Of a stretch of 42,187 nt of DNA, positions 17,483 to 24,662 are shown in pieces (the first letter of the stretch is position 1; every line of letters starts with the position of its first letter). This DNA comes from an uncultured Flavobacteriales bacterium (lineage in GTDB: Bacteria > Bacteroidota > Bacteroidia > Flavobacteriales > BACL11). Where the stretch lies: NCBI GenBank assembly GCA_905612305.1, contig CAJQRK010000055.1:1-42187 (forward strand). Reading direction: 5' to 3'. The position numbers and the translations under genes were made by a program. Below the pieces are notes generated by a model. That model was not told the origin of the DNA and did no database searches. It saw nothing but the letters and a program-made list of their open reading frames with translations.

Positions 17483-18022
17483 TTATAATTCATCTTCAAA
17501 TGCTCTTATTTCTTTAGCTATTCTATCAGATTCAATTGTTAATCTTGACATCTCGTCTGTGATATCTCTCTCCTCCATTCCACAAGCAAAATAAATGGGC
17601 ATTTCATTGTCTTGATTATATACATTATCCCAAATTGTATTTGCTGCAAAATAACCATAAAATTCTAAAATCTGTAAAGTAATTTTCTTCAATAATATCT
17701 CAGAAGATATTTTAACAAAAAGGTTGCCATAAGAGAATCTAATAAAATCACTATTATCAAGTTCAATTTCCATACAATGTATTGGATAATAACTATTTTC
17801 TTCTATTATTGAGTTAATATCAATATAGTGCCTCTCTCTAACCCACATTCTTTCTTCATTTTTCCATAATAAACTTTGTTCTTTTTTATTTTTCATCCCA
17901 ATCATCTCCAAAATTCTAAAATCTCTATTTCTAAGAAAAGGGAGTGTCGCTAATGCGTCTACTGATGTAAATGAAGCCCAATTTTCTTTCTTATTTATTG
18001 CTAGCCAATCTAACTTTTCCAT
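17483..18022 (-). CDS. Hypothetical cytosolic protein, last gene of accessory operon
   Basis: 179 residues, no signal peptide, no membrane helix and no motif I recognise. It is acidic toward the C-terminus, with a predicted helical end (ITDEMSRLTIESDRIAKEIR). It starts with MEKLDWLAINKKENW, and its ATG overlaps the stop of the 865-residue gene by one base, so it should be translated with it. It lies next to the left tRNA-like repeat. The reading frame is supported by coupling and by the absence of any competing frame; function is unknown. Confidence 0.7.
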   Translation of the reverse strand: MEKLDWLAINKKENWASFTSVDALATLPFLRNRDFRILEMIGMKNKKEQSLLWKNEERMWVRERHYIDINSIIEENSYYPIHCMEIELDNSDFIRFSYGNLFVKISSEILLKKITLQILEFYGYFAANTIWDNVYNQDNEMPIYFACGMEERDITDEMSRLTIESDRIAKEIRAFEDEL

Positions 18023-20619
18023 TATTTTTTAATTTTAATATAAATGAAAAGTGTTATAATGAGTATTAACAGAATTAAAGGTAGTAATTTATAAATATCT
18101 CTTTTTTCATCATTATACTCCGTCACTACATCAGTATGATTTCTTTTTAATATATTCCAAGTATCATTATAATTTTTTACATTTCTGTAATTTGAACATT
18201 CTGCTATAACTTCTGTAAAATAATTTGTGTTTTTATATAAAGAGTCTATTAATAAAGCTATTGCGATTTTTTCATGTTCTCTTTTTTCTACCTCTATCCT
18301 TTGCAGGTAGCTTATATCCCAGTCAGAATGCCAATCTTCTTTATAGTATTTTATTTTATGAAATGATGTTGAGAATGGATTGTTTAATTTATTATATAAT
18401 TTAAAATTAAATTGAGCCAGGCTCTCCATATCATCAGTATATTCAATTGATTTGTTTAGATATTCTATTGATTTGTTTTGATTTCCATATTTATGAAGGA
18501 AAGAATCTATTTTAGTTCGTACGTATTCAGCATCTAAGACATTAAATGGTGGGCTATCAGAATAATAAATACCTCTATTAAGGCCAGAGTGCCAAATTCT
18601 GCTATATCCCCAGAATGGTGAGCTATATACACATGATAAATCAAAGTTTAGATTTGATATATCTTTTCTTAATTTTTTTAAAATCAAACTATCATATTTG
18701 GCAAGGTTTATTTTCTTGTGTTTAAGTTTGATATCTGCTTTCATTGATATAATGGTTTCTAGAGCAGTTTTTTTGTTATATCTCTTAATTAATTTCTTAT
18801 CTGTTCTAGAGAAGTCAACAGGAAAGTTGTAGTAGTTCCATGAGTAGGGTCTGATTTGATAATATGCATTCCCTCCCTTCCCAGTTTCACTGAAAATATG
18901 GTCGGGTAATAAATCAAAATATTTTTTAGCATTTAATAAATTATGATCTCTAAAATAATTTGTTCCAATTTGTTCTATAACTGCAAATCTTATAGATTTT
19001 GGATGCCTCTCACTAAAAGGCAATTGGGTTTTTTCAATAAGAGTTAAAAGTTTCATCAAGTCATCATTAGTCATAAATACATCAAGAATATTTTGATAAT
19101 GAAACCCTTTTTTAGATGTAAATAGGATTGCTGATACAAAATCATGTTTTCCGACAGCTTGTGTCATTCCTAATTCAAAGTAAGATTCCATTTCACCAGA
19201 CAAATAAGTTTTTCTTAGTAGTGTTGTTAATCTAATATTTAGTTTCTTGTGCGCATCTTTAGTATACTCTTGGTTAAATTGCTCTAAAACTTTCAGGCCT
19301 TCTAATTGTATGACATATCCTTTGTGTTGTTTTTTTTCTAAATAAGTAGCATTTTTAAGAGCAGTTTCAGAACGACTATATTCTCTTCTTGCATTTATAT
19401 AATCTCCAAGCATAAATGAACTGTAACCCCTTAGAAGATGTAATAAAACTTTATTTTCAATATTAATTGATTTTAGATATTTATCTAAATCAATTGCATC
19501 AGCTAAAGCAAATTTATTTACAAACTCAGAGTTCTTAGTGTAATCTTCTTTGAATTCTCCAGAAATATATAAAGGAGAAAATAAGTTGTATTCTATTTTC
19601 TGAACATACTGAGTTAATGCAGCCTCAAATAGCTTAGAGTTATTATTAGTTTTTTCTTTGAAATAATCAAGTAAAGAAATATTTACACCATCAAATATGG
19701 ATACTTTCACTAAATTTATCTGATCAATTTCTTCTTGGTTTTTACAATAAGAAAGGCATTTTTCCCAATCAAAGTTACTGTTTAAATCGATAACATAACT
19801 TATCTCAAATTTAGTATTCTTAAATAATTTTGGATATTTAAATAGTTTGCTAAATAAATATACGCTTAACTCTCTGTTATTTCTGTATTCAAAATATTTA
19901 TCAGTAGGATATAATGCATAATTATGAGTTACTGCTCCGCAGAAATGTGAATAAGCAATTACATTAATTTTTTTTGAGTCATTAAAATACTTCATATAAT
20001 CACTCACTACTTCAGCTGGATTTCTGTTATGTAAATTAAGATCAATTAATAGCATAGCATATTCCTCCACTAAATCTGATCTGCAGTTCTCAATTTCTTC
20101 AATTATATTGTTCTGTAATCTCTTTTTAGCATCTTCAGTATTCTGTGAGTTAAATAAAACTACATGTCTGTACATTAAATATTTTAATAATCCAAGCTGA
20201 TTTATATCTTGAAACTCTTGAATTATATCAAAAGAATAAAATTTGGAAATGGAGAACTCATAAATCCTCCTTTGTTTATGTTTATAATTTTCTTTAAAAA
20301 TAATTTCAGTGTAGTTGTTGGTAATGCTTACTGAACTTACAATCTTACTACACATTAGATTTATTACATCTTTACTAATTCCTAATTTTGTCAATTTAAT
20401 AATCAAATTATCCTCCTCCATATTATAGATATCATAATATCCATTGTAGTACCATTTTCTTTTGTCTTCAGTAGCGTTGTACCCATATTCTACTGAGGCA
20501 AAAAGATTTGGAATTAGAAAATGCTTATGTCTTTCTTGTGTGTAACTTGGGCCCAGCCAACATGCAACTACATTTATAGCAAATAAAATACTACTGATAA
20601 ATAGAAATAATTTTTTCAT
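18022..20619 (-). CDS. Large periplasmic helical-repeat protein with C-terminal membrane anchor, unknown function
   Basis: 865 residues. The N-terminal signal sequence (MKKLFLFISSILFAIN) ends in VVAC, a plausible lipobox at Cys20 followed by WLGPSY. The body is largely alpha-helical with TPR-like stretches (for example LLRGYSSFMLGDYINARREY and NYFRDHNLLNAKKYFDLLP). A C-terminal hydrophobic helix (LLPLILLILIITLFIYIK) with KIKK at the end would hold it in the inner membrane. A protein with both a lipobox-like Cys and a C-terminal anchor is unusual. It overlaps the upstream lipoprotein gene by 29 bp. I know of similar long hypothetical proteins beginning with AC after the signal in Bacteroidota, but no named family. 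Confidence 0.85.
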   Translation of the reverse strand: MKKLFLFISSILFAINVVACWLGPSYTQERHKHFLIPNLFASVEYGYNATEDKRKWYYNGYYDIYNMEEDNLIIKLTKLGISKDVINLMCSKIVSSVSITNNYTEIIFKENYKHKQRRIYEFSISKFYSFDIIQEFQDINQLGLLKYLMYRHVVLFNSQNTEDAKKRLQNNIIEEIENCRSDLVEEYAMLLIDLNLHNRNPAEVVSDYMKYFNDSKKINVIAYSHFCGAVTHNYALYPTDKYFEYRNNRELSVYLFSKLFKYPKLFKNTKFEISYVIDLNSNFDWEKCLSYCKNQEEIDQINLVKVSIFDGVNISLLDYFKEKTNNNSKLFEAALTQYVQKIEYNLFSPLYISGEFKEDYTKNSEFVNKFALADAIDLDKYLKSINIENKVLLHLLRGYSSFMLGDYINARREYSRSETALKNATYLEKKQHKGYVIQLEGLKVLEQFNQEYTKDAHKKLNIRLTTLLRKTYLSGEMESYFELGMTQAVGKHDFVSAILFTSKKGFHYQNILDVFMTNDDLMKLLTLIEKTQLPFSERHPKSIRFAVIEQIGTNYFRDHNLLNAKKYFDLLPDHIFSETGKGGNAYYQIRPYSWNYYNFPVDFSRTDKKLIKRYNKKTALETIISMKADIKLKHKKINLAKYDSLILKKLRKDISNLNFDLSCVYSSPFWGYSRIWHSGLNRGIYYSDSPPFNVLDAEYVRTKIDSFLHKYGNQNKSIEYLNKSIEYTDDMESLAQFNFKLYNKLNNPFSTSFHKIKYYKEDWHSDWDISYLQRIEVEKREHEKIAIALLIDSLYKNTNYFTEVIAECSNYRNVKNYNDTWNILKRNHTDVVTEYNDEKRDIYKLLPLILLILIITLFIYIKIKK

Positions 20620-21583
20620 AATCGGTTTTGTTATTTATTAAAAAATTGGAATTTAAACTGAAAAAAATAATTTCAGTACTATCTTGTCTTAAGTTCTCTT
20701 TTAGAAAATTCATCATCTTCTCTACTTCCTTTATATTAGGGTATTCATACCTTATTTCATCCCTTTTAGATATTCTATGCCTATTATAAAAATGAGCTTT
20801 CTTAGCTTTAAAATATCCATTTTTCTTTTGATACATATTTACACTGTCAATATTAAGAGGATCAAAGTCAGGGATTAAACTTTTTATTAAACCATGATGA
20901 TAATGAACTCCCCAGCTAAAAGCAGGTAGAGCAACATCTAATTGTAGGGGGTAATCTTTTAAATACCCATCCAAATATTGTATGGCTTTATTATATGTGA
21001 AAATAGAATTCTGTGTATTTGTATCTTTAGGTGACTCCAAATTATAAATCATCATTATTCCCTTTTTTACAGGAGGGACCCCAGTTGATTTAGCGTATTT
21101 TATTTGATGCAAACGAATTGTTGCGCTTAACTCCTTAACATCTTTTGATAATAGTGATAATAGTTTAAAGTATGATTCTTTAGTTCTCAATGACCAATCA
21201 CAATCTATTTGTAGAATATCAGAGTTTGGCATGACACCAATATCTTTAGCTCTTATAATATTCTGTATTATTATATTGTAAACCTTATCTATGCTAAAAT
21301 TTAATAAGATTGCATTCTCAATATATATTACAGGAATTGTACTTATCGTGCTATTTTGAAAACCGGAGTTAACTTTATGGGTTGAGATACTTTGATTTTT
21401 CTCATCAAATTTTAAATCAAAAATTCTTAGGTATATTTTGTTGATGTTATTCTGAGTTAGGAATTCTTCATGCTTTTCGTTTAATTTAGTACTATGTTTC
21501 CACCAATATGTAGAGAATTGAAATGATGTTTCTGATTGGCAGCTAAACATAATTAATATGCAGATAACAAGAAATAGTCTCAT
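20591..21583 (-). CDS. Putative lipoprotein, possible TIM-barrel fold, unknown function
   Basis: 330 residues. Signal peptide and lipobox IMFSC (Cys15). The body has alternating strand/helix segments like a glycosidase-type barrel: FSTYWWKHS, INKIYLRIFDLKF, STIPVIYIENA, ILQIDCDWSLRTKESYF, LSATIRLHQIKYA, KGIMMIYNL and LDVALPAFSWGVHY. Acidic pairs such as DCDW are candidates for a catalytic site, but this is inference. The set resembles a conserved Bacteroidota hypothetical family that I recall next to large secreted proteins like the one downstream. The start overlaps the TPR gene stop by 4 bp (ATGA) and the end overlaps the next gene by 29 bp, showing tight coupling. Confidence 0.8.
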   Translation of the reverse strand: MRLFLVICILIMFSCQSETSFQFSTYWWKHSTKLNEKHEEFLTQNNINKIYLRIFDLKFDEKNQSISTHKVNSGFQNSTISTIPVIYIENAILLNFSIDKVYNIIIQNIIRAKDIGVMPNSDILQIDCDWSLRTKESYFKLLSLLSKDVKELSATIRLHQIKYAKSTGVPPVKKGIMMIYNLESPKDTNTQNSIFTYNKAIQYLDGYLKDYPLQLDVALPAFSWGVHYHHGLIKSLIPDFDPLNIDSVNMYQKKNGYFKAKKAHFYNRHRISKRDEIRYEYPNIKEVEKMMNFLKENLRQDSTEIIFFSLNSNFLINNKTDYEKIISIYQ

Positions 21584-22038
21584 TTATTATTTAAGATTTT
21601 TTTACATAGATTATTATAATTATCACAAAAGGGGAGAAGTGGCTGTTCTTTTATTGCCGCTCTGTTGTTGTATAGATCTGCTCCTTTGGGTTCTAATAAT
21701 ATTGATTTTTCTATGTCAATTATCGCAAGCTCATATTTTTTTAAATAGAAATATGCATTAGAACGATTGTAATAAGAAGATACACTTAAGCTATCCTCTT
21801 TAATTACTTTAGTAAAGTCAGTAATTGCTTTTTCAAATTCATGTAATTTGAAATAACAATTAGCTCTAAAGAAATAAGAGTTCCTATTTTCTTTGTGTTT
21901 TATGGATTGATTAAATTCTTCAATTGCTAAAGTATATTTTCCTTGTAATTTAAGTGCCAAGCCAGCTTCACAAAGCTCATTGCTTTTTCTTGTCTGAAGC
22001 GAAAGGGTTATGATGATTATTAAGAGTATTTTTAACAT
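21580..22038 (-). CDS. Exported tetratricopeptide-repeat protein
   Basis: 152 residues. N-terminal signal (MLKILLIIIITLSL) followed by QTRKSN, so a mature N-terminal Gln is possible. Three TPR units are visible from about residue 22 to 125, with the usual G/Y/A and D-P spacing (GLALKLQGKYTLAIEEF, RANCYFKLHEFEKAITDF, RSNAYFYLKKYELAIIDI followed by LLEP). TPRs bind other proteins. Its place between cytosolic-type and secreted genes suggests it supports the secreted pair, which is inference. Confidence 0.85.
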   Translation of the reverse strand: MLKILLIIIITLSLQTRKSNELCEAGLALKLQGKYTLAIEEFNQSIKHKENRNSYFFRANCYFKLHEFEKAITDFTKVIKEDSLSVSSYYNRSNAYFYLKKYELAIIDIEKSILLEPKGADLYNNRAAIKEQPLLPFCDNYNNLCKKILNNK

Positions 22039-22048
22039 AATAATAGTA

Positions 22049-22534
22049 TTAAAATAGTAGGTTCTCTATATTTAGATCAATATCTTTTGCTGACAACTTT
22101 ACATCCAATATATTAGTTTTTATTTGCTCTATCATCCCGTCAATATCTTCTTTAATTTCAGCTATTTCTATCTGAAGTTCATTTGCCAATGATGCTATTA
22201 CGTTTTCTTTACTCAAGCCTCTGCTGACATGATGTTCCATAATATAATTTCCAATATAATATATGTATTGTTCTGTAGATCTAATCTCATTTAGAATTTC
22301 TTCATCTTCATTTAAATATCTCTGAAATTTACCTTTATCCAGATCTGAAGTAATATACCAATCATCTGCATTAAATCTATTTGCAAAATCATACTGCACA
22401 TGTTTATTTCCATCACAAAAAGCACAATGAGGACCCTCTATCCAAAAAAATTCTCTCCTCAATCTTTTTATATCTTCTTTGTTTACAAAACCTTTTCCAA
22501 GACATCTTGGGCAATCAATTATTTTATTATTCAT
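22049..22534 (-). CDS. Hypothetical protein with two CxxC zinc-knuckle-like motifs
   Basis: 161 residues, no signal peptide. Cys8-x2-Cys11 in CPRCLGKGF and Cys37-x2-Cys40 in HCAFCDGNKHV resemble the CxxCxGxG repeats of the DnaJ zinc domain, so a single bound zinc is likely. The C-terminal half is acidic and helical (IASLANELQIEIAEIKEDID). It begins 1 nt after the stop of the upstream 190-residue gene. The role is not recognised; an adaptor or chaperone-like part is possible. Confidence 0.75.
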   Translation of the reverse strand: MNNKIIDCPRCLGKGFVNKEDIKRLRREFFWIEGPHCAFCDGNKHVQYDFANRFNADDWYITSDLDKGKFQRYLNEDEEILNEIRSTEQYIYYIGNYIMEHHVSRGLSKENVIASLANELQIEIAEIKEDIDGMIEQIKTNILDVKLSAKDIDLNIENLLF

Positions 22535-22535
22535 C

Positions 22536-23108
22536 TTAATCTTGTTTTTGTGTTTTATTTTGTTGCTTATCTACTTTTTTCATTAAATCAATAATAATGA
22601 AAACAGGATCCTCATCAAATATTAATAATCTGTTGAAAGCCCACACTATATCCTTGCTAAGATTAAAATGCCTAACACGTTGAAAATATATCTGATCTTC
22701 ATATAAATAAGGGGCTAGTAATGAAATTCCTATTTCCATGCTTATAGTGCAGTTTTTAGTATCGACTCTAATCAATCCCATGTTCATAAATGTGTTTAGG
22801 TGAGAAGATAAGATTAAAATGTTTTTTGCTTTTTCAGAATCAAACCCTTCACTAATCCAAACTAAGGATTTAAATAAATCTGTGTTTTCATCAACATGAT
22901 AATGAAATTTTTTACAAATCTGATGTTTCTCATTAATTGCATAAGTAGTTTCAATAAACTTCATGCTTTCATAAGTGCCATAATTACAGCCACTTTGTTC
23001 GTAATCCCTTTTTAAAGACAGCCAAACTTCAGAAACCCTATTATTGATGTTTCTTAATTTTCGATACTTCTTAATGTTATCTTTAATTTCTTGAAATATT
23101 TTTATCAT
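22536..23108 (-). CDS. Hypothetical protein, possibly YbjN-like
   Basis: 190 residues without a signal peptide. The basic N-terminal helix (IKDNIKKYRKLRNINNRVSE) is followed by an alpha/beta segment (LSSHLNTFMNMGLIRVDTKN, then CTISMEIGISLL) that resembles YbjN/type III chaperone-like folds. This likeness is weak. It is separated from its neighbours by 9 nt and 1 nt, consistent with one transcript. Unknown function. Confidence 0.65.
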   Translation of the reverse strand: MIKIFQEIKDNIKKYRKLRNINNRVSEVWLSLKRDYEQSGCNYGTYESMKFIETTYAINEKHQICKKFHYHVDENTDLFKSLVWISEGFDSEKAKNILILSSHLNTFMNMGLIRVDTKNCTISMEIGISLLAPYLYEDQIYFQRVRHFNLSKDIVWAFNRLLIFDEDPVFIIIDLMKKVDKQQNKTQKQD

Positions 23109-23117
23109 ATTTTAAAT

Positions 23118-23318
23118 TTATTTGGTTTTTAAATAAGCTTTATATTGTTTGCTTAATCTAATTTCAAGAACTTCACAAGCAATTAAAAATTCTCTGTTTT
23201 TCATTTCTTTTACGGCATCTTTATAGTCCATTAATTGGCGAATTGATAAGTGCTTGCAAAAGGTAATTAGCTCTATATATGTTTTATAATACATGTAATC
23301 TATTTTCTGATTAAGCAT
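23118..23318 (-). CDS. Small hypothetical protein of accessory operon
   Basis: 66 residues, helical and basic (MLNQKIDYMYYKTYIELITF at the start, ending QYKAYLKTK). The ATG at 23318 is chosen because it overlaps the upstream stop by 8 bp. An in-frame ATG at 23354 would overlap by 44 bp. No domain recognised. It is accepted mainly on its position in the coupled gene row. Confidence 0.55.
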   Translation of the reverse strand: MLNQKIDYMYYKTYIELITFCKHLSIRQLMDYKDAVKEMKNREFLIACEVLEIRLSKQYKAYLKTK

Positions 23319-23700
23319 GATGCTCTTCACAGTAATTACACTGCATAAGTTCAATTATTTCCTGCTCTCTAGCTGTATATTTTAGTGAGTACTGGTATCC
23401 GGATTTATCTCCTGTAAAAATCTTTGTTATTGCTCCATAGGAACAATTCAAACAATGCCCTTCTGATTGATTTAAGTAGGTGTCTCCTTTATGTTTGAAA
23501 ACTTTAAACCATTTTTTCATTTCTGCAAGTAATGTATATTTGCAGGGTTCATCATCTATATTGATATCTTCATCAATTAAATCTACTAATTTCACTATAT
23601 TCATTTGTGATATAGCTTCAAATATTTTTTCACTTTCATCATCAAACACACTACTTTGATAATTTAAAATTATTTTTTCTTTTGTCTTTTTTTCTCTCAT
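23311..23700 (-). CDS. Hypothetical protein with two CxxC pairs, first gene of accessory operon
   Basis: 129 residues. The C-terminal half has Cys-x2-Cys in GHCLNCSYGAI and again in MQCNYCEEHH, about 37 residues apart, with a YQYSLKYTA strand between. This suggests a small zinc-binding beta domain. The N-terminal half is acidic (IDEDINIDDEP). I recall similar Cys-Asn-Cys proteins among Bacteroidota hypotheticals, without a named function. It is the most upstream gene of the row, and a 550-bp gene-free stretch lies ahead of it. No perfect TAnnTTTG element was found directly upstream. Confidence 0.7.
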   Translation of the reverse strand: MREKKTKEKIILNYQSSVFDDESEKIFEAISQMNIVKLVDLIDEDINIDDEPCKYTLLAEMKKWFKVFKHKGDTYLNQSEGHCLNCSYGAITKIFTGDKSGYQYSLKYTAREQEIIELMQCNYCEEHHA

Positions 23701-23874
23701 CTAAATTGTTTTTTAGCACTCACAAGACTTCCAAATAGTTCCACCATTAACTACTTAAGAAGTAATTGCTCGTGCCGATTAATAAACGCTTAATATATAC
23801 AGCCCAAGAATTAATCAAGAGCAGTTGTTTGCTTTTAGATATTACATTGTTAATTGGCTTTTGTATTAGCTAAT

Positions 23875-23892
23875 CAACAATAAATATTGTTG
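23875..23892. repeat. Perfect inverted repeat, 8-bp arms
   Basis: CAACAATA and TATTGTTG separated by AA, about 175 bp upstream of the first accessory gene. It could be an operator for a dimeric repressor or a hairpin. No regulator gene is encoded nearby, so the function is open. Confidence 0.45.
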
Positions 23893-24207
23893 TTTGTTTC
23901 TGCTTTTCAGGGTTTGATTCACTGATGCAGAAAATGAAATTTATAAGAATTTCATTGAATTAACCTTCACTTATCTTACTTCTAATTTTTATGGTTTTCA
24001 TCTAGGTTTTGTAGGTGTTCAAAACGAATTGAGATGAAAATTTGAAAATTCATGCTTAAAGCGGACAGCTAAATTAATCCTCAATTTTTATATTTAAGAC
24101 ATTGTTGATAAATAGTTTGTAAACAAAGTTACTAACAGTAAATTTCTGACTCATAATTCTAATTCCATGAATGACTACAGGTTTGAGTGCTTGCTGTAAT
24201 ATAGTGA

Positions 24208-24244
24208 AATGAGTGTAGGCTGTAATCCTGCTACCCTGACTTTA
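24208..24244 (+). repeat. tRNA 3'-end-like repeat, right copy (possible att site)
   Basis: Direct repeat of 17417-17453 with the same perfect 13-mer (24224-24236). Here the T-stem still pairs (GTAGG with CCTGC, 7-base loop) but the loop sequence has changed to CTGTAAT. In the left copy the loop is canonical and the stem is broken. The two copies therefore look like separately decayed pieces of one tRNA 3' end. No tRNA body or acceptor 5' strand is found upstream. Confidence 0.55.
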
Positions 24245-24252
24245 TACTGTCT

Positions 24253-24492
24253 TTATTTCTTAATCGTATTAAGATAAAGCCGCTCCACCTTATCCCTTGC
24301 CCATTGGGTTTTTCTTAAGAACTTCAGGCTGGATTTGACAGAAGGATTATTGGTGAAACAATTGATGTTAATTTTATATCCAAGTTGTTCCCATCCATAT
24401 TCTTCCACCAGAAAATCAAGAATATCAATTAGCCTTATTCCGTGTAATAGATTATTGACTTGGAAGTTTTCAATATTAATTTTATCATTCAT
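24253..24492 (-). CDS. VF530 family (DUF2132) putative DNA-binding protein
   Basis: 79 residues matching the whole VF530 pattern: [20 protein letters not shown], then [32 protein letters not shown] and KVERLYL. The family fold is known from a Vibrio structure, but its cellular role is not settled. It has its own -7 element (TATATTTG) 59 nt upstream and is divergent from the ABC transporter. It marks the return to ordinary chromosome after the accessory block. Confidence 0.93.
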   Translation of the reverse strand: MNDKINIENFQVNNLLHGIRLIDILDFLVEEYGWEQLGYKININCFTNNPSVKSSLKFLRKTQWARDKVERLYLNTIKK

Positions 24493-24551
24493 TTTGGAAT
24501 ATTTAAACTTGTTTTTAATTAACTACACTATAAGGAAGTGGCGTAAGTTAG

Positions 24552-24559
24552 CAAATATA
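24552..24559 (-). promoter_or_regulatory. -7 promoter element of the VF530 gene
   Basis: Perfect TAnnTTTG (TATATTTG on the minus strand), 59 nt before the ATG, leaving a 5' leader of about 55 nt. Confidence 0.5.
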
Positions 24560-24635
24560 AATATTTTGCTTTTATATTAATGATGCTTTCATTATAAAAA
24601 AGTGCTGTTTATAAAAATAGGGGGAGGCATTGCTG

Positions 24636-24643
24636 TAAATTTG
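24636..24643 (+). promoter_or_regulatory. -7 promoter element of the ABC transporter gene
   Basis: Perfect TAnnTTTG (TAAATTTG), 19 nt before the ATG at 24663. Confidence 0.6.
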
Positions 24644-24662
24644 CAAAAATTTAAATCAAATT

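Larger units (their letters stand above)
23701..24252. other. 550-bp gene-free stretch at the right end of the accessory block
   Basis: No reading frame longer than a few codons looks real. The stretch holds a perfect 8-bp-arm palindrome (23875-23892), a GTTTTG/CAAAAC inverted pair near 24010, and the right tRNA-like repeat at 24208-24244. The length and lack of genes next to a putative attachment site fit eroded mobile-element or integration-junction DNA. A regulatory leader or small RNA for the operon at 23700 is also possible. Confidence 0.5.

Noticed and set aside
17483-24252. Toxin-antitoxin, restriction-modification or phage genes in the accessory block
   Set aside because: No nuclease, methyltransferase, helicase, integrase, capsid or toxin motifs were seen in any of the eight proteins.
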